From contig CAJPNA010000065.1 of NCBI GenBank assembly GCA_905371865.1, positions 1 through 7,549 on the forward strand: a DNA stretch of 7,549 bases. The letters run 5' to 3'. A program made the translations under genes and the position numbers. The notes under the pieces are model-generated. The model saw only the letters and a program-made list of their open reading frames with translations, ran no database searches and had not been told where the DNA came from. Below, in pieces: positions 1 to 5,974 of this stretch (position 1 is the stretch's first letter; the number at the start of each line of letters is the position of its first letter). The stretch is from an uncultured Carnobacterium sp. GTDB lineage: Bacteria; Bacillota; Bacilli; Lactobacillales; Aerococcaceae.

Positions 1-36
1 GTGGAAGCTAAAGCTATATTAAAGGAGTTGGATTAG
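1..36 (+). CDS. C-terminal end of an upstream array paralogue (partial)
   Basis: Frame 1 reads VEAKAILKELD and then a TAG stop at 34-36. This resembles the last strand and acidic tail of the other copies, such as FSKAEITEDLA and ARAILYVE, so the array continues left of the window. The AAAGGAG inside its last codons serves as the Shine-Dalgarno site of the next gene. It has no Cys at the position where most copies have one. Only 11 codons are visible. Confidence 0.7.
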   Translation: MEAKAILKELD

Positions 37-37
37 G

Positions 38-523
38 ATGAAATTTGAATTTAGTTTTAAAGGAATTCCAACGTTTGGTTATTGTATACCAAGTAGACCA
101 GACATTGAAAATGTGATGGGTGCATTGATTGAGAAATCACCAGAAAAATTTACATCTCGAATTGATAGAGACGACATTGATTGGTACGTTCGTGATGTGC
201 TAATTGACGGATTGGATATTGAACCAAAGAACTTGAAAGTTATTGAGACTAGAATCGAACATGACATTTCTGGTGCTCTAGTAGAATTTCATGGACATGT
301 AGTATTCGAGAGAATTGACGGTAGACCAATTGAGATTGTAGATTTGGCCGAGGAATTTAAGAGACGTATGTTAAATTCATTTAATGATGAGCATGGATGT
401 TGTGACTATTTGGAGTTCTCAGTTCTTGAGAATTTATTTGATGATGATTTTGATGAAGGATATTATTTGACTACAAATATTGATGAAAATAATGTCGAAG
501 TAAAAACAAAATTAACGGATTAG
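38..523 (+). CDS. Acidic array paralogue 1 (hypothetical protein)
   Basis: A 161-residue protein of unknown function. The ATG at 38 follows AAAGGAG (21-27) by about 10 bases, and its first residues MKFEFSFKG match the family's first strand. A helix-rich stretch runs from about 20 to 60, the signature strand (FHGHVVF) is at 84-90, and the helix DLAEEFKRRM is at 102-111. The C-terminal hairpin follows a run of acidic residues (FDDDFDE) near 134-140. The Cys found in many copies before the signature strand is Arg here, and the C-terminal Cys is Val or Lys, so it belongs to the group lacking both. It has more basic residues around 107-110 than most copies. The next gene starts 13 bases after its stop. 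Confidence 0.85.
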   Translation: MKFEFSFKGIPTFGYCIPSRPDIENVMGALIEKSPEKFTSRIDRDDIDWYVRDVLIDGLDIEPKNLKVIETRIEHDISGALVEFHGHVVFERIDGRPIEIVDLAEEFKRRMLNSFNDEHGCCDYLEFSVLENLFDDDFDEGYYLTTNIDENNVEVKTKLTD

Positions 524-536
524 GAGTTGAGTGAGC

Positions 537-1046
537 ATGAAATTAAAAGTTAAAGTAGTAGGTGCACCGCAAGTTGAGGTACATCGTAATAATAAATCAG
601 TAACAATACACGACGACTTACAACTAATTGAAGAAATTGAACAAAATTATGATTTGTTAGAGTTTGTGGGTAATATTAAGTTTCCGACAGACCAATTACA
701 ATCTTTAATTGAAGATAAACTATGTATTCGAGACAATCGATTGAAAATTGTGGATGTGACTTATAGTGTTAAAGGTGACAGTAGTGAGTTTCTACTATAT
801 GGAGAGATTGAGTTCGATGCTCCAAACGTTAGCTTAGGAGCACATGTGATTGACGTGAGTGAGGAATTGTATAACATTTTTGACGGCGTGTTCAATACAC
901 CAACTGGTTTCTACGATAAATCGAAAATGGAACAAAAGTTCAAAGAAAAGTATGACAACTTGACGTTTTATGTATTTTGGAATGATGATGTAGTACAATG
1001 TTTCGGAGCTATTTTAGAATTTGGGGGAATTGGACATGAGGTTTAA
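537..1046 (+). CDS. Acidic array paralogue 2 (hypothetical protein)
   Basis: A 169-residue protein of unknown function. The frame is open from a GTG at 531, but I choose the ATG at 537: it gives the family start MKLKVKV and sits 10 bases after TAGGAG (521-526), whereas the GTG would be only 4 bases away. The signature strand FLLYGEIEFD is at 85-94 and the helix DVSEELYNIF at 106-115. The C-terminal strand contains Cys155, but there is no Cys in the strand before the signature, the only exception to the paired-cysteine pattern. Its C-terminus runs longer than in the other copies (ILEFGGIGHEV) and overlaps the next gene by 11 bases, so the tail may have been gained when the junction formed. Confidence 0.85.
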   Translation: MKLKVKVVGAPQVEVHRNNKSVTIHDDLQLIEEIEQNYDLLEFVGNIKFPTDQLQSLIEDKLCIRDNRLKIVDVTYSVKGDSSEFLLYGEIEFDAPNVSLGAHVIDVSEELYNIFDGVFNTPTGFYDKSKMEQKFKEKYDNLTFYVFWNDDVVQCFGAILEFGGIGHEV

Positions 1047-1515
1047 GTTTAAATTTTCAAGTGAGTTGACGTTTCATGTGAGCGCAGAATATCCATACGT
1101 GGACGAAAATGAAGTTTTGTCTCGATTAGAGAATTGTATTGATAGATTTGAGTGTACATTTGATGATTATGCGTTACTAGACGTAGTTGGCAATTACATT
1201 TCTGATGAAACTTGGGTGGAAGTTAGTGAGTTGAATTGTAAAGTGATTAAAAACAAAAGTGAGTTTACAGCTGGTGAATTGACACTTGATTGTGAAATTG
1301 AGTTTAATGGAAATGCTGGTGCATATGACTTAGCAGAAGAAATTGAGTATGAAGATAGTTTCTACGACAAACTCACGTATGCGTTACTAGAAAATGGATA
1401 CTATCTTGATGTTTATCCTATCTACGTGAACGGTGACGAAATTGATGATTTCATATTAACTGTATCATGTGATTTGAATTCCGTTGAATATCATTGTGAA
1501 GTGACGGAGGACTAG
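1036..1515 (+). CDS. Acidic array paralogue 3 (hypothetical protein)
   Basis: A 159-residue protein of unknown function. A TTG at 1021 also opens the frame, but the ATG at 1036 gives MRFKFKF, matching the family, and is preceded by GGGGGAA (1023-1029). The start overlaps the end of paralogue 2, so translation is probably coupled. The signature strand is LTLDCEIEFN (82-91), where Cys replaces the usual Gly. Cys68 and Cys154 occupy the paired positions. About 38 acidic against 9 basic residues make it one of the most acidic copies. Two helices contain the same coding 14-mer for YALL-D/E (1168-1181 and 1378-1391), which may be a chance repeat or a trace of internal duplication. Confidence 0.85.
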   Translation: MRFKFKFSSELTFHVSAEYPYVDENEVLSRLENCIDRFECTFDDYALLDVVGNYISDETWVEVSELNCKVIKNKSEFTAGELTLDCEIEFNGNAGAYDLAEEIEYEDSFYDKLTYALLENGYYLDVYPIYVNGDEIDDFILTVSCDLNSVEYHCEVTED

Positions 1516-1519
1516 AACT

Positions 1520-2026
1520 ATGAAGTTAACATTTAAAACCAAAGGTAACATCAAAATTGACCATCGTGTATGGTTAGATAATTCAGAAAAAGAAGTTGAG
1601 CAATCAACTATCATGGTGATTGAACGATACAGTGATTTGGTTGTGGATAAATACTCTGTTCAAGAAAAAATAATGAATAATAAAAAAGAATATTTGGCAG
1701 CAATGTTGTCATGTAGACCTAATAATGTAGAAGTTACTGATTGCGGTATCAAGTGTGGCATGGTTGACGGTGAATTTACTCTATCTGGAACATTTGAGTT
1801 TGATATTGATGATGAGGACGAAATCATGGTTAGTGGTTTACCGAGTGACGATGAAATTTGTGAAAATATCAAAACGTTAGTTTATGAGTCCATACATGAA
1901 CATGGAGATTTTGTTGATGATAGTCAATTGCGTAATAAATTAAATGATAAATTTTGGAATATAGTCGAAGTTGATTTTTATTACGACTATAAATCAACAT
2001 ATTGCGAAGTAAGTGTAGAAAGATAG
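1520..2026 (+). CDS. Acidic array paralogue 4 (hypothetical protein)
   Basis: A 168-residue protein of unknown function. The ATG at 1520 lies 4 bases after the previous stop. Its Shine-Dalgarno site GGAGG (1506-1510) is formed by the last acidic codons of paralogue 3. The family start is MKLTFKTKG; a long helix precedes the turn at about 60-68, and the signature EFTLSGTFEFD is at 85-95. A very acidic loop (DIDDEDE, 95-101) follows. Cys79 and Cys162 occupy the paired positions. With the copies at 2515 and 3017 it shares the block [HY]G[DE]-x-[VI]-[DN] after the second helix, suggesting these three are the closest relatives in the array. Confidence 0.85.
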   Translation: MKLTFKTKGNIKIDHRVWLDNSEKEVEQSTIMVIERYSDLVVDKYSVQEKIMNNKKEYLAAMLSCRPNNVEVTDCGIKCGMVDGEFTLSGTFEFDIDDEDEIMVSGLPSDDEICENIKTLVYESIHEHGDFVDDSQLRNKLNDKFWNIVEVDFYYDYKSTYCEVSVER

Positions 2027-2059
2027 GTGGATTTAATGATTTTCAAAGGTGACATTACA

Positions 2060-2518
2060 ATGAAGGTCGATTTTGACATTAAAGTTCATAATGAACATTA
2101 CAATGAAAAAATCGTTCGAGATAGGATTGATTCAGTAATGGATGATGCAATGGGAGCATATATCGATGATTATGATATTAAGTTACTCGTTGAGGGTGTT
2201 CTGAAAGAATCACTTGAAACAAGAACGGACATCCATAACATTGAGTTGACGAAACAAAAAGTATTCAATCGTGGATGTGAACTGTATCTAATATTCGAAG
2301 CTACGTTTGATTATGTTGGAAGCAAACATGTTTCTACAATGGACGTTTCTAACATTTTTAAAGAATATGTGTTGGAGCGGTCGTACGATACAAATTCATT
2401 TTATGATGAAATGTACTTATATGAACCAAGTGAGGGTTTTGAAGACTTTGAAGTTAATGTATACGTCATCGAAGATAGTATCTTTAGTAAAGCAGAGATT
2501 ACGGAGGATTTAGCATGA
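2060..2518 (+). CDS. Acidic array paralogue 5 (hypothetical protein)
   Basis: A 152-residue protein of unknown function. The frame opens at GTG 2027 and has a further ATG at 2036, the latter preceded by AGGTGG (2025-2030). I choose the ATG at 2060 because MKVDFDIKV matches the family's first strand and AGGTGA (2047-2052) lies 7 bases upstream. The intervening MIFKGDIT itself looks like a family first strand, so the double start may record a junction between two copies. The signature region ELYLIFEATFD is at 74-84, with Phe in place of the central Gly. Neither paired Cys position is filled. Its stop overlaps the next start as ATGA. Confidence 0.8.
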   Translation: MKVDFDIKVHNEHYNEKIVRDRIDSVMDDAMGAYIDDYDIKLLVEGVLKESLETRTDIHNIELTKQKVFNRGCELYLIFEATFDYVGSKHVSTMDVSNIFKEYVLERSYDTNSFYDEMYLYEPSEGFEDFEVNVYVIEDSIFSKAEITEDLA

Positions 2519-3015
2519 TATTAATATTTGAAGTAAATGGTGGAGTTGAAATTGACTACTCTATTGGTGGAAGTAATAATTGTTTTAGCGAAAAAGCTCG
2601 CTATACGATTGAATCTGTAGGTCACGAATGCGTGAATGAGAGTACAATTGAAAGCGAGCTTTCTAATAACATCGAACTATTTCTAGCGGAAATAGTGGGT
2701 GGGAACAGTGAGGACTATAATGTATTGTCGAAGTCAATTCGATGTGAAATGAAGGACGAAAGTTTCAAAATTCATGGAGATATTTCGTTTGAGTTGTGTA
2801 AAGAACTAGATGATGATTTCGATTACTCAGAATCCGAAATTGACTATTCAGACCAAGTGTCTAATATGTTTAGAGAGTCAATTGATGAATATGGTGAGCT
2901 TATTAACTTAGACACATTGTATAAAGCTATGGGTGACGACGATGGTATTGATTTTGTAGCACAATATCATGAACGTGATTGTGAAGCAACGTTATATTTG
3001 AATTGGGTGAAATAA
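2515..3015 (+). CDS. Acidic array paralogue 6 (hypothetical protein)
   Basis: A 166-residue protein of unknown function and very acidic (about 39 D/E against 11 K/R). Its ATG overlaps the preceding TGA (ATGA, 2515-2518), with GGAGG at 2503-2507 inside paralogue 5, a strong sign of translational coupling. The start MILIFEVNGGVEIDY resembles that of paralogue 8. The turn AEIVGGNSEDYNV (58-70) closely matches paralogue 7. The signature SFKIHGDISFE is at 83-93, followed by the acidic loop ELDDDFDYSESEIDY (97-111). Cys77 and Cys156 occupy the paired positions. The tail YLNWVK departs from the usual acidic ending. Confidence 0.85.
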   Translation: MILIFEVNGGVEIDYSIGGSNNCFSEKARYTIESVGHECVNESTIESELSNNIELFLAEIVGGNSEDYNVLSKSIRCEMKDESFKIHGDISFELCKELDDDFDYSESEIDYSDQVSNMFRESIDEYGELINLDTLYKAMGDDDGIDFVAQYHERDCEATLYLNWVK

Positions 3016-3016
3016 A

Positions 3017-3523
3017 ATGAGATTAGACTTTAATGCTAAAGTGAGTTTCAAGTTCGATTACACATTCATTGAACAAAGGAGTTTGAGTGAAGAAGTATCT
3101 TTAGCTGAATTCGCAGATGAACTAATTGAGCAATTCTCAAGCGATTGCTTGAACTCGGTAGATTTTTGTAATACAATTAAATCCGAAATGGACTATCTAC
3201 TAGAATCGGTTGTTGGTGGTACGAATTGTGATTACGACATTAAGAGTATGGAAGTTAGTTGTAGAACGCATAAAACGACAATTATATTGAATGGCTTTGT
3301 TAATTTTGAATTTGAAGAAGAATCAGAGTTATCAGAGTCTTCGTTTGATATGGAAACAGACTTGACTGATAAATTTAGAAAATACATCGATGATGAGATT
3401 GTGGTATATGGTGAGATTGTGGACTTAGACCCGTTTTATTTAAAACTTGACGATAACGACTCAGTGCAATTCATATTTGATTACAAGATTGAGAGTTGTG
3501 AGAGTAAATTAATTAAGGAGTGA
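3017..3523 (+). CDS. Acidic array paralogue 7 (hypothetical protein)
   Basis: A 168-residue protein of unknown function starting one base after the previous stop, with GGGTGA (3005-3010) as a modest Shine-Dalgarno site. MRLDFNAKVSFKFDY is a clear family first hairpin; 17 bases of its start (3019-3035) recur exactly at 3998-4014. The turn ESVVGGTNCDYDI (63-75) and the later block YGEIVDLD (131-138) make it the nearest relative of paralogue 6. The signature TIILNGFVNFE is at 88-98, followed by EEESELSESS. Cys82 and Cys161 occupy the paired positions. The stop lies within AAGGAGTGA, so the next gene's Shine-Dalgarno site is made by its last two codons. Confidence 0.85.
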   Translation: MRLDFNAKVSFKFDYTFIEQRSLSEEVSLAEFADELIEQFSSDCLNSVDFCNTIKSEMDYLLESVVGGTNCDYDIKSMEVSCRTHKTTIILNGFVNFEFEEESELSESSFDMETDLTDKFRKYIDDEIVVYGEIVDLDPFYLKLDDNDSVQFIFDYKIESCESKLIKE

Positions 3524-3528
3524 TTTTG

Positions 3529-4005
3529 GTGATTTTAGAGTTTAATATTAATGGGTATGTTGATTTGGATTACTTAGTGAATGGTGAGGAAGCTTACGAT
3601 GATTTAGCAGATGACGCTGTTTCATTAAGAAACATGGATTTAGATTTAACACCATTGGTAGAAAGGTTTACGAAGAAGTGGAAATTGTATCTAGCAAACT
3701 TATATGAAGTACCGTCATCTATGTTTGACAATCAAACGGTTACAATTAATTGGCAAACTGACAGAAATCAATTCGAGATTGACGGTTTGATTGTCATTGA
3801 CGTCAAGGATGATTTACCAGAAGTTGCAACAAGCGCTCTTTCTGATAAAACAATGCGCTACATAAACGACTTGTTCGACGATGATGTTGAGAACGTTATT
3901 AACGTCGAATCATTAAATGAAATGATTGAGTATGACTATAGCATCGATTTCTACATTAAAGGATTGGATGGTTTAGGAGTAAGTTTCAAAGAAACTAGAG
4001 ATTAG
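3529..4005 (+). CDS. Acidic array paralogue 8 (hypothetical protein)
   Basis: A 158-residue protein of unknown function with a GTG start. The frame also opens at GTG 3520, but that codon shares a base with the Shine-Dalgarno AAGGAG (3515-3520) and cannot use it. GTG 3529 is 8 bases downstream and gives MILEFNINGYVDLDY, like paralogue 6. Helices lie at about 22-60, the signature QFEIDGLIVID at 81-91, and a second helix with FDDDVENV follows near 116-123. Neither paired Cys position is filled; Asn is found before the signature. The last codons run into a sequence resembling the 5' end of another copy, so the tail ETRD may be a junction product. Confidence 0.82.
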   Translation: MILEFNINGYVDLDYLVNGEEAYDDLADDAVSLRNMDLDLTPLVERFTKKWKLYLANLYEVPSSMFDNQTVTINWQTDRNQFEIDGLIVIDVKDDLPEVATSALSDKTMRYINDLFDDDVENVINVESLNEMIEYDYSIDFYIKGLDGLGVSFKETRD

Positions 4006-4043
4006 ACTTTAATGTCGATTACCAAAGCGAGGTATTGGAATGA
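3999..4043 (+). pseudogene. Relic of the 5' end of an array paralogue
   Basis: The spacer after paralogue 8 reads, in the frame beginning at 3999, RLDFNVDYQSEVLE and then TGA at 4041-4043. The first residues RLDFN equal residues 2-6 of paralogue 7, and 17 bases (GAGATTAGACTTTAATG, 3998-4014) are identical to 3019-3035. The ATG position is altered (TAG), and the fragment ends inside the start of paralogue 9. It looks like the stub of a deleted copy. The match is short, so chance or local gene conversion remains possible. Confidence 0.55.
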
Positions 4044-4528
4044 GAATAGAATTTAAATGGGAATCACGGATTGAGTACACAGACAACTACAATCAGTTTG
4101 CTTCTGACCCACATTTTGATTTCCAAGAAGAGGTTTTGGAAAGAAAAGATTTAATCAAAAACACGTTCAAGATTGATGACTTTACTGAGTTTGCAACTGA
4201 GTTGGTGGAGTTAATGTTTAGACCAGAATGGAATGGTACGAAAGAGCTAAAACCAGTGATAACACGAATTTTCGTGGACGGTAGTCATAGATGGGATTAC
4301 TTTGAGTTACATGGTGAGATTGAATTCTTGAGTTATGATGAAGATATATCAGAACTGGGTGAGTACGATTTAACGAATCTTTTTAAGAAGAAAATGAAAA
4401 GCTGGTTAAAGAAGAATAACTGCTTCAAAGACACAAGTGCTATTTGGGAGTATTATGAAGATTTCAACATGAAAATCTCAGCTGAGTATGTGGGTGAAGT
4501 GGCACGAGCGATATTATATGTAGAATAG
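4040..4528 (+). CDS. Acidic array paralogue 9 (hypothetical protein)
   Basis: A 162-residue protein of unknown function. The ATG at 4040 has GAGG at 4029-4032 and follows a 34-base spacer, the longest between intact copies. MRIEFKWESRIEYTDNY is the first hairpin; aromatic-rich helices follow. The signature YFELHGEIEFL is at 87-97, and GEYDLTNLFKKKMKSW (107-122) is a clearly amphipathic, basic helix. With about 35 D/E against 21 K/R it is less acidic than its neighbours. Both paired Cys positions are empty (Arg before the signature, Ala or Arg in the last strand). It stops at TAG, and TAGGAGAT there forms the next Shine-Dalgarno site. Confidence 0.85.
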   Translation: MRIEFKWESRIEYTDNYNQFASDPHFDFQEEVLERKDLIKNTFKIDDFTEFATELVELMFRPEWNGTKELKPVITRIFVDGSHRWDYFELHGEIEFLSYDEDISELGEYDLTNLFKKKMKSWLKKNNCFKDTSAIWEYYEDFNMKISAEYVGEVARAILYVE

Positions 4529-4538
4529 GAGATTTGAG

Positions 4539-5018
4539 ATGAAATTACAAGTTAAATTTAAAACAGTACCAGTATTTCACTGGAACGACCAATCTGATTT
4601 AGATGAACAAGAGGTAATGAAACGAGTAGAGGAACGTAGAAGCAATATGGAGTTTCATTGGGACGTGTTTTTATGGTATTTCGATGTAATTGATATGTTG
4701 GTGGCTGATTCTCCAATAGCTGACTACTTGGTTATGGGTAGATGTAATAGTCAAACTCATGTGGGTAATGGAGATGAAATCGACATCAATGTAAGTTACG
4801 ATGTGGCGTTGAGTGATAATTCTAACCAATTAGGTGATAAATTAAATGAAACATCTGACTATCTTCGTAGGTTACTCATGCATCAGTTACCATTTAATGA
4901 TTTAGGACTAGATACTGGAATTTTGAGTAATCCAGATGAGAACGGTGATGAGGTGCTGGTGGGAGTCACTTGTGACCCAGATAACACACAATGTACAATT
5001 GAGATTGTAGAGGAGTAA
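4539..5018 (+). CDS. Acidic array paralogue 10 (hypothetical protein)
   Basis: A 159-residue protein of unknown function with ATG 4539 about 7 bases after AGGAGAT. The start MKLQVKFKTVPVFHW fits the family. A Trp/Phe-rich helix (WDVFLWYFDVIDML) spans about 41-54. The signature region is the most divergent in the array: EIDINVSYDVAL at 80-91 lacks the Gly. The segment between the strand and the signature is longer (NSQTHVGNG). Cys69 and Cys152 still fill the paired positions. It ends EIVEE, whose codons supply the next gene's Shine-Dalgarno site. Confidence 0.83.
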   Translation: MKLQVKFKTVPVFHWNDQSDLDEQEVMKRVEERRSNMEFHWDVFLWYFDVIDMLVADSPIADYLVMGRCNSQTHVGNGDEIDINVSYDVALSDNSNQLGDKLNETSDYLRRLLMHQLPFNDLGLDTGILSNPDENGDEVLVGVTCDPDNTQCTIEIVEE

Positions 5019-5023
5019 CAACA

Positions 5024-5488
5024 ATGAAATTAAAATTTGGTTACAAGTGTGATGACGCATATTATGTTGACGCAGAGAATAATGACGTATTAAATAAAGT
5101 AACTAGAAACTTAAAGAACAATAAAAATTTTCTTGAAATGACTCTATCTAGTGAAATTCTAGAACAAAAATTAAATGAGTTTATCGCTGAGGGTATCGGT
5201 GTACCCACTCACGAGGTTGACGGACAATTACGTACATGTCATATCTATTACGAAGACCAAAGTATCAACATCAGTGGCGAATTGTCATTTACCAAAACAG
5301 TTGGTGAGTATGCAATTGTAGAATTTTTCTATGAGGAAGGATTCGAAAATTGGTTCACTGGTTTGTTGACATCTAACAGTTGCTTTTTAAAAGTAAATGA
5401 GAAAGCAAAACGTGATTTGCAATTTTCGATAAGAGTTGTACCGAAGTATGGTACAATTCAATGTCGTGCAGTATTGGAGGATGAATAG
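5024..5488 (+). CDS. Acidic array paralogue 11 (hypothetical protein)
   Basis: A 154-residue protein of unknown function, ATG 5024, with AGGAG (5011-5015) in the end of paralogue 10. The first strand MKLKFGYKCDDAYYVD is followed by a Lys/Asn-rich helix that makes the N-terminal half less acidic. The turn LNEFIAEGIGVPTHEV (50-65) is a useful reference for aligning the broken copy downstream. The signature SINISGELSFT is at 80-90, followed by GEYAIVEFF. Cys72 and Cys147 fill the paired positions. Its last segment (TIQC, with 14 identical bases at 5451-5464) recurs in the relic after paralogue 12. Confidence 0.84.
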   Translation: MKLKFGYKCDDAYYVDAENNDVLNKVTRNLKNNKNFLEMTLSSEILEQKLNEFIAEGIGVPTHEVDGQLRTCHIYYEDQSINISGELSFTKTVGEYAIVEFFYEEGFENWFTGLLTSNSCFLKVNEKAKRDLQFSIRVVPKYGTIQCRAVLEDE

Positions 5489-5490
5489 TG

Positions 5491-5905
5491 ATGAAGTTTA
5501 CATTTGATTACAGAGCTAAAGTGAGATTTTTTCATGACTTATCTGGAAACGATGACAAGTTGGATAAGAAATTTGGACATTAACGTAATGGATTTTATTC
5601 GCTCACTATACGGTGTGGAGTTTGGTCAATATGTTAATAATGGAATTGAAGTCGATTGTCAATTTGAACACGGAACAGTTCACTTCTGGGGAACTGCTTG
5701 GTTTGACATCGTGGACGAAGACGATTTTTACAATGACGATGTAAGCGATGAGTTTGGGGAATACGTGACTGATAAATTGTGCAACATGAATGACTTGAAC
5801 TTAGATTTAGATATTCTTTCCAAAAAGTTAAGCTACGATGGTCAAGTTTATGTTGAATTGGTTGAAGATAGTGCACGATGTGAAGCTGTTATTGAAGAAG
5901 ATTAA
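5491..5905 (+). pseudogene. Acidic array paralogue 12, frameshifted
   Basis: The ATG at 5491, 10 bases after GGAGG (5476-5480), gives the family start MKFTFDYRAKVRFFHD but stops at 5581-5583. The remainder continues in the +1 frame to 5905: VMDFIRSLYGV aligns with LNEFIAEGIGV of paralogue 11, followed by signature TVHFWGTAWFD and tail CEAVIEED. Measured from the start to this block there are about 42 codons against 60 in paralogue 11, so a deletion of roughly 50 bases that was not a multiple of three best explains the shift. A run of six T (5527-5532) lies near the break, so slippage is another option. An ATG at 5534 opens 123 codons in the second frame, which could yield a truncated protein. 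Both paired Cys positions are retained. Confidence 0.75.
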
Positions 5906-5968
5906 GGATTTCAAATAAATTGTAATAGTACAATTCAATGTAAATCTGAATTGAACACGGAAGATTAA
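5906..5968 (+). pseudogene. Relic of the C-terminal end of an array paralogue
   Basis: Directly after the TAA of paralogue 12, and in the same frame, 20 codons encode a segment ending STIQCKSELNTED before TAA (5966-5968). This matches the C-terminal hairpin of other copies, such as GTIQCRAVLEDE of paralogue 11, with 14 identical bases (5928-5941 and 5451-5464) and the Cys in the family position. It has no start or body, so it is most likely the tail left from a deletion between adjacent copies. Reading through the TAA would append a second C-terminal hairpin to paralogue 12. Confidence 0.65.
5931..5953. repeat. Short 7-bp inverted repeat
   Basis: CAATTCA (5931-5937) and TGAATTG (5947-5953) form a perfect 7-bp stem with a 9-base loop. 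It falls inside the relic coding segment, is AT-rich and has no following T-run, so I do not call it a terminator. It may be fortuitous. Confidence 0.35.
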
Positions 5969-5974
5969 TCTATG

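Larger units (their letters stand above)
1..5968 (+). other. Tandem array of acidic paralogous genes (unrecognised family)
   Basis: Eleven intact cistrons, one frameshifted copy and fragments of at least three others lie head to tail with almost no intergenic DNA. Products are about 150-170 residues and mostly very acidic; by hand count the copy at 2515 has about 39 D/E against 11 K/R, and the copy at 1036 about 38 against 9. Shared layout: a first strand like M[KR][LF]xFxxK, helices with an L..G turn near residue 60, a strand, the signature F-x-[ILF]-x-G-x-[IVF]-x-F-[DE] near residues 80-95, a helix often read as DL...F, and a C-terminal hairpin ending in acidic residues. Pairwise identity looks low, so the copies are old or fast evolving; those at 1520, 2515 and 3017 form the closest group. 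No promoter or terminator is evident between genes, which suggests one transcript. No signal peptides or membrane segments are seen. Function is unknown. Confidence 0.85.

Noticed and set aside
79..267. Minus-strand open frame inside array copy 1
   Set aside because: It is a shadow of the + strand gene, with no Shine-Dalgarno site and no family resemblance.
1168..1391. 14-base repeat TATGCGTTACTAGA within copy 3 as evidence of internal gene duplication
   Set aside because: It occurs twice but flanking sequence does not align, so it is too short to support a duplication.
1660..1872. Minus-strand open frame inside array copy 4
   Set aside because: Its Ser/Ile-rich product mirrors the acidic codons of the real gene; there is no supporting ribosome site.
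2307..2513. Second + strand frame inside array copy 5
   Set aside because: It overlaps a better supported gene entirely and its product lacks the family signature.
5634..5876. Minus-strand open frame inside copy 12
   Set aside because: It is antisense to a region with clear family coding in the + frame; the product is His/Arg/Ser-rich and unlike a real protein.
1..5968. CRISPR array or short direct-repeat array
   Set aside because: The repeated units are whole genes of about 480 bases with low nucleotide identity; there are no regular short repeats and spacers.
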